Notes under the pieces: generated by a model | The model's input: the letters and a program-made list of their open reading frames with translations, nothing else | Databases searched by the model: none | What the model was told of the DNA's origin: nothing | Position numbers and translations under genes: made by a program | Shown: in pieces, positions 1 through 6,278 of the stretch | How the letters are laid out: each line of letters begins with the position of its first letter | Numbering within the stretch: position 1 is the stretch's first letter | Source: JAAYAY01 sp964429355 | GTDB lineage: Bacteria > Planctomycetota > Planctomycetia > Pirellulales > Thermoguttaceae | Direction of reading: 5' to 3' | Length of the DNA: 7,348 nt | Assembly (NCBI GenBank): GCA_964429355.1 | Contig: CAYSCH010000442.1 | Coordinates: 1 to 7,348, forward strand

Positions 1-201
1 CCCGACCAACTCGACGCCATCCGACGGCCGCTCCTCGCTCCCCTGGGGCACTCCTTCGAGGCCCCCAATCGAGTCGCCCTCTACCTCATGACCGACGGAA
101 GCTGGGTGGTCGAAAACTTCAACGATACCGCCGTCACCGTGAAGCTCGACGGAGCAGATCACCAAATCGCCCCCCGCGATTGGCTGTGCACCTGGAAGTG
201 A
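1..201 (+). CDS. C-terminal fragment of an unidentified protein, possibly glycosidase-like
   Basis: Reading frame 1 is open from the first base to TGA at 199-201, giving 66 residues; the start lies outside the window. The fragment contains the segments APNRVALYLMTDGSWVVENF and AVTVKLDG and ends in WLCTWK. Alternating hydrophobic strands followed by a 'GSWVVENFND' turn resemble the small C-terminal antiparallel beta domain that closes many glycoside hydrolases, where a line such as 'xxxVENFNDxxVxVxL' is common. That resemblance is an inference from pattern, not a firm family match. The position upstream of a secreted phosphoesterase and a polysaccharide lyase on the same strand fits a carbohydrate role. 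No catalytic region is visible, so the activity cannot be named. The coding nature is well supported by the clean frame and strong protein-like composition up to the stop. Confidence 0.75.
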   Translation, partial: PDQLDAIRRPLLAPLGHSFEAPNRVALYLMTDGSWVVENFNDTAVTVKLDGADHQIAPRDWLCTWK

Positions 202-208
202 TTGATGC

Positions 209-303
209 GACAGCGCTAAGTTGCGAAAACACCACTATATGTTGGGGTGACAGCGGCGACTGCAGCTCAACCTGTTGCATGAAAACCGCGACTTAGCGTT
301 GTC
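209..303. repeat. 17-bp inverted repeat around a structured 61-nt interior (MITE-like or structured RNA)
   Basis: Left arm 209-225 (GACAGCGCTAAGTTGCG) and right arm 287-303 (CGCGACTTAGCGTTGTC) pair over all 17 positions when two G-U pairs are allowed (213 with 299, 222 with 290). The interior can form two more hairpins: CACC 230-233 with GGTG 246-249, and TGCAGC 261-266 with GTTGCA 274-279 around a 7-nt loop, so the whole would be a branched structure. GAAAAC borders both arms on the inside (225-230 and 281-286). It starts 7 nt after the stop of the preceding gene. The long loop and lack of a T-tract argue against an ordinary intrinsic terminator. I see no convincing target-site duplication, so a miniature transposable element is only one option. 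Confidence 0.65.
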
Positions 304-631
304 CTGTTAAATAGCACTGTCACCGGGCGTCTGGCCAGTGCTTGATCGGCGACCGGGGTGGTAGGTACTGACTGGAAGGTGCCAAAGAACTGCAGGTGGC
401 GGAAAGGATGAAGGACGAGAGAAGGACGATGCCGTGTGTCCCGCTGCATCCTCCAGGACTGGCGTCCATCGATCGGGAAGCTGGGAAGCCTGTCGTTTTG
501 CGTTTGCCGGGCGGAAGGAATAACATGGTAGTCGGCCAATCTCGTGACCGGCCAGATCGCGGCCGCTCCCGATGCGGGCGTCGTTCACAACAACGTAACC
601 GCCGAGTAACCACCAGTCGCTGTCAACCTGC
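304..631. other. Intergenic region without a supportable gene
   Basis: About 330 bases upstream of the phosphoesterase gene. Short open frames exist on both strands, but their products are arginine/proline-rich or run through the neighbouring gene. At 399-427 there is a purine-rich, loosely repetitive stretch built on GGATGAAGGACGAG-like units. No promoter matching the housekeeping consensus with both boxes was found. The promoter of the phosphoesterase gene probably lies here, because the inverted repeat separates it from the preceding gene. Confidence 0.5.
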
Positions 632-643
632 GAGGCGATTCCC

Positions 644-1510
644 ATGAAATATGCGTTACGGTGTATTCTCGCGTTTCTCTTCTTGTTTGCTGGCCTTCGG
701 CCGGTGCCGACAGTTTCCGCGGAACCGGCGACCACCGAGCTCACCTTCTTCGGCTGGTCGGATCAGCACGTCAAGACCGACGGCACTGGCGATCACCTGC
801 TGCCGGCCATCGACGCCATGAATGCCCTTCCCGGGACCTCCTTTCCCGAGAGCGTCGGCGGAAAGGTCGCCACACCCGCTTTTGTTTTCGGCTGTGGCGA
901 CATTACCGAGTGGCCCACCCACGCGGCAATGAAGACCTACGATGAGTTGATCACCAATCGCCTCAAATTTCCCGCCTACGACATCGCTGGGAACCACGAC
1001 GAGGGGGGCAAGTCGCCCAGCGAGACGATCAAAACCTGGATTCTCTCCCGTCACAAGGCGCTCAGCTACACGTTCAGCCACAGCGGCGTCCATTTCATCT
1101 GCCTCTTTTCGAAGTACGACGAATCGCTCAACAGCCCCGCCCAGCCCCTGAGCGACGACGCTTTGAAGTTCGTCCACGAAAGCCTCACCCAAATACCGCC
1201 CGGAGAAACGGTGGTGATTGCCACGCACCTGTGCTACGACGCCATGACCAATCGTGACGCCCTCGTCGATGCTATCGGAAAGGCCAACGTCGTCGCCATC
1301 CTCGGGGGCCATTACCACAAGGCCAAGATCGACCGCTACCGCAACCAGAACTTCATTCAACTTCCTTCCCCCGCTCCCGGAAGTTCCCCGGAATTCATGG
1401 TCATCCGCATCAGATCCAGCCACCTTCTGGCAATCCCCTACAACTACGAACAACGCAAATGGGACGAAACGCCAGGCAAGCACCTCAACGTCGTCCTCGA
1501 CTCCCAGTAG
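644..1510 (+). CDS. Secreted calcineurin-like metallophosphoesterase
   Basis: Encodes 288 residues. Residues 1-26 form a signal peptide (MKYALR, hydrophobic core ILAFLFLFAG, cleavage near VSA-E), so the enzyme should act in the periplasm or outside. The metallophosphoesterase signature is complete and in order: D40 and H42 in SDQH, D86 in GCGDITEW, N117-H118-D119 in GNHD, H195 in ATHL, and H223/H225 in GGHYH. Such residues bind a two-metal centre that hydrolyses phosphomonoesters or phosphodiesters; the natural substrate is not evident. At 288 residues it is a stand-alone catalytic domain without obvious extra modules. The start is supported by GAGG at 632-635, 8 nt before the ATG, and by the signal peptide beginning there. 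A 168-base gap separates it from the lyase gene downstream on the same strand; co-transcription is possible but not shown. Confidence 0.93.
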   Translation: MKYALRCILAFLFLFAGLRPVPTVSAEPATTELTFFGWSDQHVKTDGTGDHLLPAIDAMNALPGTSFPESVGGKVATPAFVFGCGDITEWPTHAAMKTYDELITNRLKFPAYDIAGNHDEGGKSPSETIKTWILSRHKALSYTFSHSGVHFICLFSKYDESLNSPAQPLSDDALKFVHESLTQIPPGETVVIATHLCYDAMTNRDALVDAIGKANVVAILGGHYHKAKIDRYRNQNFIQLPSPAPGSSPEFMVIRIRSSHLLAIPYNYEQRKWDETPGKHLNVVLDSQ

Positions 1511-1678
1511 GTCCCGGCCGCCGGACGGAGCCTGAAACGCCATCAACTATCCTCTTGACACGGAGTCTCTCACCGGCCGCCTTCTCTCCTTCCTTCCATT
1601 GCGACCTGCCCAGCCGGGTTCTGACGCGAGAATCAGCCGGACTGATCCCCCACCCTCTCATGGAATAACCCCCATCCA

Positions 1679-3787
1679 ATGCGTATCCCATCTCTCACCC
1701 TGACAGTCCTTCTGTTCACTTCGATCGGCAATTCCGCCGAATTCGCAACTCCTGCAGTTCCCGAGATAAACCAACTCCCTCACCCCCGGATTGCTGCCAC
1801 TGCGAGCGAACTGGCCCGCCTCAAGGCCGCTTATCGGGGCGACGATTCTGAAGCCCGTCGGGTTGTCGCTGGAATTGTCAAGGAGGCGGACGAGGCCTTG
1901 AAGCGTCCGCTCGAATTCCCACCCCGCGGAGGCCAGCACAACCAGTGGTACCAGTGCGACAACTGCCAGATAGCACTCACCACGGTGGACGCGACCCATC
2001 ACAAGTGCCCCAAATGCTCGACCATCTACTCCGGCGAACCTTACGACGACGTGATTTTCTCCCACATCCACGGCCGTAACCTTCACGGCATGGATTCCGC
2101 TGCCTGGGCCTATGCGGTTACGGGAGAGGCCAAATACGCCCGTCATGCTGCCGACGTCCTCCTTGCCTACGCGGAACGCTATCGCCAGTACCCCTACCAC
2201 TCCGCGTCGCGGAGCGGAAATTCGCGGTCAGGCGGACACCTCTTCGAGCAGACGCTCAACGAGGCCAGCGTCCTGGCGGGGTCCATCGCCCCGGCCTATG
2301 ACCTCATCGTGCAAAGCCCGGTATTGAACGACGACGAGCGGCACGCCATCTGCGACGGTCTCCTGAAGCCGATGCTCGAAAACATCGGCAAGAACAGGGC
2401 CGGCAAAAGCAACTGGCAAACCTGGCACAATGCGGCCATGCTGTCGGCTGGGGCGGTGCTCGGCGAACCCCAGTGGATCCAGCGTGCGATTGCCGATCCC
2501 GGCAACGGATTCATCGATCAGATGACGCTTTCCGTATCCGACGACGGCATGTGGTATGAGAATAGCTGGGGATACCACTTCTATACCATCAGCGCCATGA
2601 TCCACATGGCCGAGTGTTCGCGCCGCCTGGGAATCGATCTCTGGAATCATCCGCGGCTGAAAACCATGTTCACGCTACCCGTCGAATATGTCATGCCCGA
2701 TGGCCGTCTTCCCCGTTTTGGCGATGATACCGGCGCGAGCATGGGTAGCATCTCGCACTCCCTCGAGTTCGCCTACCATGCCTACCGCGAGCCAACCATG
2801 CTCCCTTACCTGGTGAAATCACCGACCTGGGATTCGGTTCTGCTCGGGCGGGTGGCTGGCAAGACCACCGATATCCCGCCGGTTCTCTCGCGTGTTTTTC
2901 ACACCGCCGGGCATGCCATCGCACGAACCGGCGGCCCGAAGGACCTTACCTCGGCCATGACGTTCGGACCTTACGGTGGCTTCCACGGGCATTTCGACAA
3001 ATTGAGCTTCGTGTTCTTTGCCTATGGTGAAGAACTCGGTGTCGACCCCGGTCGAGCTCGCAGCCAGGCCTATCGCCTGCCGATCCACAGCAAGTGGTAC
3101 AAAGCTACCATTTCCCACAACACGGTCGTCGTCGACGGCAAGTCCCAAGCCCCGGCCGCCGGGCAGCTCCTCCAGTTCGACTCCAATTCCGAGCGAACGC
3201 TCGCTGTCGCCCGATGCTCCGAGGCCTACAATGGGGTGGTCCACACTCGGTTGCTGTTGCAGACCCGGGATTACCTGCTCGTCTTCGACGACCTCGATGC
3301 AGACAGCCCGCGCCGATTCGACTGGTTCTACCACAATCGCGGCAAACTGCTCGAATCGAGCGCCACCGAGAAATCCACCAGCACGGACGATCCAGATTTC
3401 GCCGGCATGGAGTACGTGGAAAACGTCCGCACCGGAACCACCGACTCCGCCGGGCGCGCCGTGTTTTCCACCGATGGCATCAGCAACACACTCGTCTTTG
3501 ACGCCGCCCCGGGAACTGAATTCCTCACCGGCGATGGCGTGGGCGGATCGGTCATGGACCGGGTCCCGCTGGTCCGTGTCACCCGTCGCGGCACAACGGC
3601 CCGGTTCGCCGTCGTTCTTGAACCGACGCCCGGCGACGTTTCGCCCGTGGTTCAATCGGTCTCCTGGAAAGAAAACGGCGACCGCCTCCAAATGGAAGTC
3701 GTCCGCGACAAGAGTCACGACACCATCGATGTCGACGCCGACTGGCACGTCACGGCCACCCTCGCCCCTCAAGAGGAAAAACCATGA
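1679..3787 (+). CDS. Secreted heparinase II/III family polysaccharide lyase
   Basis: Encodes 702 residues with a signal peptide (about 1-20, ending SIGNSA). Residues 40-370 look like the alpha-helical toroid of alginate/heparinase lyases: GRNLHGMDSAAWAYAVTGE (132-150), NWQTWHN (245-251) with candidate catalytic N245/H250, and ENSWGYHFY (294-302) with candidate tyrosines Y299/Y302. Residues 405-690 match the beta-sandwich heparinase II/III-like domain: GGFHGHFDKLSF (433-444), GVDPG (454-458) and SHNTVVVDG (479-487). By analogy with heparinase II, H438, D456 and H480 are likely zinc ligands; the H438-D456 spacing of 18 matches the remembered structure. Four cysteines (C93, C96, C110, C113) form a zinc-ribbon-like CX2C-X13-CX2C. 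These enzymes cleave uronic-acid glycosidic bonds by beta-elimination; the exact polysaccharide (heparin-like, alginate or other) cannot be read from sequence. No clear Shine-Dalgarno is seen; no other nearby in-frame start would keep the signal peptide. Confidence 0.93.
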   Translation: MRIPSLTLTVLLFTSIGNSAEFATPAVPEINQLPHPRIAATASELARLKAAYRGDDSEARRVVAGIVKEADEALKRPLEFPPRGGQHNQWYQCDNCQIALTTVDATHHKCPKCSTIYSGEPYDDVIFSHIHGRNLHGMDSAAWAYAVTGEAKYARHAADVLLAYAERYRQYPYHSASRSGNSRSGGHLFEQTLNEASVLAGSIAPAYDLIVQSPVLNDDERHAICDGLLKPMLENIGKNRAGKSNWQTWHNAAMLSAGAVLGEPQWIQRAIADPGNGFIDQMTLSVSDDGMWYENSWGYHFYTISAMIHMAECSRRLGIDLWNHPRLKTMFTLPVEYVMPDGRLPRFGDDTGASMGSISHSLEFAYHAYREPTMLPYLVKSPTWDSVLLGRVAGKTTDIPPVLSRVFHTAGHAIARTGGPKDLTSAMTFGPYGGFHGHFDKLSFVFFAYGEELGVDPGRARSQAYRLPIHSKWYKATISHNTVVVDGKSQAPAAGQLLQFDSNSERTLAVARCSEAYNGVVHTRLLLQTRDYLLVFDDLDADSPRRFDWFYHNRGKLLESSATEKSTSTDDPDFAGMEYVENVRTGTTDSAGRAVFSTDGISNTLVFDAAPGTEFLTGDGVGGSVMDRVPLVRVTRRGTTARFAVVLEPTPGDVSPVVQSVSWKENGDRLQMEVVRDKSHDTIDVDADWHVTATLAPQEEKP
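3774..3777 (+). promoter_or_regulatory. Shine-Dalgarno for the coupled start at 3784
   Basis: AGGA (within AGAGGA, 3772-3777) lies inside the last codons of the lyase gene with a 6-nt spacer to the ATG at 3784. It is one of the best ribosome sites in the window, yet the frame it serves is only 13 codons long, which is the main argument that a real gene once followed. Confidence 0.6.
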
Positions 3788-3825
3788 GAAGACTTTCTCT
3801 CACACTCCTCGTCACGGCGACTTGA
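3784..3825 (+). pseudogene. Stump of a translationally coupled gene: signal-peptide start cut off after 13 codons
   Basis: The ATG overlaps the lyase stop as ATGA, a classic coupling arrangement, and has a good Shine-Dalgarno. The frame reads MRRLSLTLLVTAT and then meets TGA (3823-3825) followed directly by TAG (3826-3828) and a run of six G. The 13 residues have the charged start and hydrophobic core of a secretion signal like those of the two genes upstream. Downstream, frame 2 stays open to TGA at 3956-3958 and contains segments such as SPGESVVRLVQVPYGRGF (residues encoded from about 3857), but I recognise no family in it. The simplest reading is a deletion or frameshift that removed the body of a secreted protein. 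Alternatives are a short leader peptide or a chance ATGA. Confidence 0.5.
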
Positions 3826-3861
3826 TAGGGGGGCGCTGTCGTCCCGCGTACCCGATTCGCC

Positions 3862-3887
3862 GGGCGAGTCAGTCGTGAGACTCGTCC
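3862..3887. terminator. Candidate hairpin between convergent genes
   Basis: GGGCGAGTC (3862-3870) pairs with GACTCGTCC (3879-3887), a 9-bp stem with one G-U pair and an 8-nt loop. A smaller one follows: TCGAG 3901-3905 with CTCGA 3911-3915. They lie between the lyase (plus) and the DUF1330 gene (minus), which converge, so they could end transcription from either side. There is no T-tract on either strand, so this is a structural suggestion only. Confidence 0.35.
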
Positions 3888-3962
3888 AGGTCCCATACGG
3901 TCGAGGGTTCCTCGATTCGAGGCACGCCTTCCCATCGGTCACCGGCAAATGGCGATGATTCG

Positions 3963-4250
3963 TCACAAGCTCTCGACGATCACGCCGCGGTACTCGGCGC
4001 CCCGAAAGCGGTGCTCTCGTACCTCGCGATAGGACGGGCTGTCATACCAGGCTTTTGCCTCGTCAAAGGACGGAAATTCCAGGATAACGACCCCTTCCAC
4101 CTCTGGACCTTCGAGCACCTCGTGGCGGCCATAGGCGGCCAGTACCGTAACGGGGTGACCGGCCAAGGTGGCGCCGACCTTCTCCGAGTAGGTTTCAAGT
4201 TCCGCCGGGTCCTGCGTGCTTTCGCGGGTGAAAACGATGTAGGCTGCCAT
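3963..4250 (-). CDS. DUF1330 family protein (small dimeric alpha-beta barrel type)
   Basis: Encodes 95 residues starting MAAYIVFTRE. The pattern fits DUF1330 of the dimeric ferredoxin-like alpha+beta barrel superfamily: first strand AAYIVFTR (2-9), helix DPAELETYSEKVG (14-26), strand TVLAAYGRHEVLEG (35-48), strand VEGVVILEFPSFDEAKAWYDSPSYREVREHRF (51-82; helix after FPSFDEA) and final strand GVIVESL. Family members are usually about 95 residues, matching this start. The frame extends upstream to an ATG at 4349, but those 33 extra residues (MRDAPTSQGR...) do not look conserved, whereas the ATG at 4250 has a GGAG with 6-nt spacing. The family's biochemical role is unknown; it resembles antibiotic-biosynthesis-monooxygenase-like folds. 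It is cytoplasmic, with no signal peptide. It is convergent with the lyase and divergent from the barrel gene, so it is probably a single-gene unit. Confidence 0.88.
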   Translation of the reverse strand: MAAYIVFTRESTQDPAELETYSEKVGATLAGHPVTVLAAYGRHEVLEGPEVEGVVILEFPSFDEAKAWYDSPSYREVREHRFRGAEYRGVIVESL

Positions 4251-4256
4251 TGTTTG

Positions 4257-4260
4257 CTCC
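4257..4260 (-). promoter_or_regulatory. Shine-Dalgarno deciding the DUF1330 start
   Basis: On the minus strand GGAG is followed by CAAACA and ATG (4250-4248). This 6-nt spacing selects the 95-residue start over the longer frame beginning at 4349. Confidence 0.65.
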
Positions 4261-4266
4261 ATCTTC

Positions 4267-4296
4267 ACTACAGGTTCATCCAATTGCATCAGACAA
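4267..4296 (-). promoter_or_regulatory. Weak housekeeping-type promoter candidate for the DUF1330 gene
   Basis: On the minus strand TTGTCT (4296-4291) and TGTAGT (4272-4267) lie 18 nt apart; each matches 4 of 6 bases of the sigma-70 boxes. A start 6-8 nt downstream would leave a very short leader containing the GGAG site. In GC-rich DNA such matches occur by chance, and planctomycete promoters often deviate from this consensus. Confidence 0.2.
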
Positions 4297-4611
4297 GCCG
4301 CCATCCGGGCTTGCGCCATGCGGCCCTGGCTGGTCGGTGCATCCCTCATCGGGGGTGGCCGTCTCTATTTTGACCTGCAGATCATCTGTCCGTAAAGACA
4401 GAGGTTGCTTCCGGCGTTAACAATCGGTCGCAATCGGCACGGCAAGAGACTCTGCCGTGTTGTTGTGGGATGAATAGGTCGTCTGCGCAACTTTGCAGAA
4501 GCAATTGGTATTGCATTTGGCCGGGGTTTTCGGTAACCACCGCGTTCTCGTTGTGGTCGGTAGACCGCACACGTATCCCTTCCGTTCCCGGTCCCAAACT
4601 GCGCAAGTGCG
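4297..4611. other. Divergent intergenic region and barrel-gene leader with small hairpins
   Basis: No gene is supported here; the longest minus-strand frame runs into the barrel gene and is low in protein-like character. Hairpins: TCTGTC 4385-4390 with GACAGA 4397-4402 (6-nt loop); CGGCACGGCA 4435-4444 with TGCCGTGTTG 4453-4462 (10 pairs, two of them G-U, 8-nt loop); GCAAT 4501-4505 with ATTGC 4510-4514. No T-tracts follow. The stretch is locally richer in A/T than the genes (around 4495-4515), so the barrel-gene promoter is probably here, but I cannot assign its boxes. Confidence 0.4.
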
Positions 4612-6132
4612 ATGAACTCTCGAAACGGCTACCGGCGTGACCTACTTGTTGTGGCGGCTCTCTGCCTGGGCACAGGTTTGCTTGCCCCTTCGGCGTACAG
4701 TCAAACGGCGAGCGGAGTTGGCGCCAGGACCGTTTCGGTCGCACCGCAGCGACTGCCGATTTGGGGCCCCTCCCGGCAAGGCGAAACTGGTCAGGCCCAA
4801 ACCTTGCTGCGAACTGCAGACTCGTCAGGGACCGGCTCGTCCGGCGTGACGTCGGCCACAGGGGATTCTTCCGGGGCCTCTGGTGCAGGGGTGGTGGCGC
4901 CGGTGGCGCCCAAGGTGGGAGGTCTGCTCGATCATTGTCCAGTGAACCATGGCCCGATACCCGAGCCGATCGTCACGGAAGGCCCCGGCGATGACCTGGT
5001 TGTCGTTTTGCCGCCCGCCCAGCAAGGACTACCCTTGGGCCAGCCAGGACTGCCGCTCGCCCAGCCTTGCCGGCCAACCCTGTGGTTGGACGCCAGTTAT
5101 CTCATGTGGTGGGTCGAAGGCAGCCGGACCCCGGCACTCGTGACCAGCGGAACCGGCGGATCGACCGGAATCCTGGGCGAGGTCGGAACGGAAGTCCTTT
5201 ATCCGACCACGTTGTTGAACTCCGACATGCGGATGGGCGTTCGCGCCAACGGCGGCTTCTGGTTCGACGACGCCGGAGAAATCGGAATCGAGGCGGACTA
5301 CCTGATGCTGTTCAAGGAGACCGAGCGATTCTCTGTTTCAGGGGACGGCCACCCCGTCCTGGCCCGACCGTACTTCGACATCGTTGCCGGAGCGGAGGAT
5401 TCCCACGTCTTTGCGTTTCCGAACGTCGCATCAGGATCGATCGATATTACGGCCGATAGCCGATTGCAGGGTGGAGGCCTCTGGTTCCGCAAGGCGCTTG
5501 TGGCAACGAACGATAACCGGGCTAGTGGCTATGACTACGCGGGGACGCGAGTCGACTTTCTTGCGGGCTATCGATTCATGCAGCTCGACGAAGGGCTGCG
5601 GATCAGCGAATCCTATGAAACGGCCGGCCCAACGGAAATCGCCCTCTACGACTCGTTCGCGACCGAAAACACATTCCACGGGGCGAACCTGGGCTTGGTG
5701 GCCGAGGTGCGACGCTGGGCCCTTTCTCTGGAACTCCTGATGCAGTTGGCCCTGGGCCACTCGTCTGCCAAGGTCACGATTGATGGGCAGACGACCACGA
5801 CCGCCGGAGGAGTGCCGGTCGTGTCGGACGGCGGCCTCCTGGCCCTGACCACCAACTCCGGCTCGTATACGCAGAACGAACTGGCGGCGATCCCGGAACT
5901 CGGTGTCACCGTCGGCTGCAACATCACGGAACGGCTCCGGGCCACCTTCGGCTACACCTTCATTTACTGGAGTCGCGTTGCCAGGCCGGGGGAACAGATC
6001 GACCGCAACCTCAATCCGACGTACTTTCCGAACAACGGCCCCGCCGCCGGCGCTCCCCAACCGGAATTCCACTCTGTGACCTCCGATATGTGGATCCAAG
6101 GGATGAACTTCGGGCTCGATTACCGTTACTGA
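4612..6132 (+). CDS. BBP7 family outer-membrane beta-barrel protein
   Basis: Encodes 506 residues. Residues 1-30 form a signal peptide (RRDLLVVAALCLGTG, cleavage near AYS-Q). Residues 31-156 are a disordered serine/glycine and then proline-rich linker. The barrel starts at about 157: LWLDASYLMWWVEGSRTP, then PTTLLNSDMRMGVRANGGFW (198-217), GIEADYLML (225-233), GYRFMQLDEGLRISE (319-333), ENTFHGANLGLVAEVRRW (352-369), ATFGYTFIYWSRVARPGEQI (444-463), and NRNLNPTY-like DRNLNPTYFP. It ends in NFGLDYRY, with the terminal aromatic residue typical of outer-membrane barrels. These are the hallmarks of the planctomycete BBP7 family (Pfam PF07585 as I recall). The role is presumed to be a porin or surface barrel; no substrate is known. 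No clear Shine-Dalgarno precedes the ATG. It stands alone, divergent from DUF1330 and convergent with the next gene. Confidence 0.92.
   Translation: MNSRNGYRRDLLVVAALCLGTGLLAPSAYSQTASGVGARTVSVAPQRLPIWGPSRQGETGQAQTLLRTADSSGTGSSGVTSATGDSSGASGAGVVAPVAPKVGGLLDHCPVNHGPIPEPIVTEGPGDDLVVVLPPAQQGLPLGQPGLPLAQPCRPTLWLDASYLMWWVEGSRTPALVTSGTGGSTGILGEVGTEVLYPTTLLNSDMRMGVRANGGFWFDDAGEIGIEADYLMLFKETERFSVSGDGHPVLARPYFDIVAGAEDSHVFAFPNVASGSIDITADSRLQGGGLWFRKALVATNDNRASGYDYAGTRVDFLAGYRFMQLDEGLRISESYETAGPTEIALYDSFATENTFHGANLGLVAEVRRWALSLELLMQLALGHSSAKVTIDGQTTTTAGGVPVVSDGGLLALTTNSGSYTQNELAAIPELGVTVGCNITERLRATFGYTFIYWSRVARPGEQIDRNLNPTYFPNNGPAAGAPQPEFHSVTSDMWIQGMNFGLDYRY
5026..5067 (+). repeat. Two 21-nt in-frame repeats in the barrel-protein linker
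   Basis: Codons 139-145 (GLPLGQP) and 146-152 (GLPLAQP) are tandem copies of a seven-residue unit. The copies differ mostly at third codon positions, so the repeat is old and kept at protein level. It sits in the proline-rich linker just before the first barrel strand. Confidence 0.7.
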
Positions 6133-6278
6133 GACGCACCGACAAAACGCGGGAGTCTCCCACGGGCGTAGATGTGCACGAGCAGTGATTTTGTAGCGGC
6201 TCTAAGATGCCCTGACAAAACGCGCGAGTCTCCCACGGGCGCGGATGTGCACGAGCAATGATTTTGTAGCGGCTCCAA
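6132..6278. repeat. Two-copy 73-bp tandem repeat, each unit foldable into a stem
   Basis: Core copies at 6141-6205 and 6214-6278 are 65 bases long and differ at 5 positions (about 92% identity); weaker similarity upstream extends the period to 73. In each unit ACAAAA (6142-6147; 6215-6220) pairs with TTTTGT (6189-6194; 6262-6267), and the stem extends by three pairs past a two-base AG bulge (6139-6141 with 6197-6199; 6212-6214 with 6270-6272). In the second copy C-G is replaced by U-G, so pairing is kept. The array fills the whole gap between the barrel gene stop (6130-6132) and the TAA (6281-6279) of the convergent minus-strand gene. It could act as a bidirectional terminator or be a dispersed genomic repeat. 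Confidence 0.85.

Noticed and set aside
307..645. Minus-strand frame with the protein-like segment WWLLGGYVVVNDARIGSG
   Set aside because: Part of it has reasonable composition, so a decayed gene cannot be excluded, but it runs through the phosphoesterase start, has no recognised family, and ends in serine/proline-rich sequence from the purine-rich stretch at 399-427.
396..647. 83-codon plus-strand frame running into the phosphoesterase start
   Set aside because: The product is arginine-rich with no domain or plausible ribosome site, and the phosphoesterase start at 644 has its own GAGG.
656..1546. 296-codon minus-strand frame opposite the phosphoesterase
   Set aside because: It is the antisense shadow of a gene with all its catalytic motifs; the product is a glycine/valine-rich string without domains.
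1555..1560. Perfect TTGACA before the lyase gene
   Set aside because: No acceptable -10 box lies 15-19 nt downstream (the region is GC-rich), so a promoter is not supported by sequence alone.
2819..3772. 317-codon minus-strand frame opposite the lyase
   Set aside because: Antisense shadow of a conserved lyase domain in GC-rich DNA; no motifs of its own.
3018..3878. 286-codon plus-strand frame overlapping the lyase
   Set aside because: Serine/proline/threonine-rich product typical of a shifted frame; it overlaps the conserved beta-sandwich domain.
4552..4580. TTGTGG with TATCCC 17 nt downstream, before the barrel gene
   Set aside because: The -10 match is poor and similar pairs arise by chance; not strong enough to annotate.
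5431..6099. 222-codon minus-strand frame opposite the barrel gene
   Set aside because: Shadow frame; the plus strand encodes clear BBP7 motifs over the same bases.
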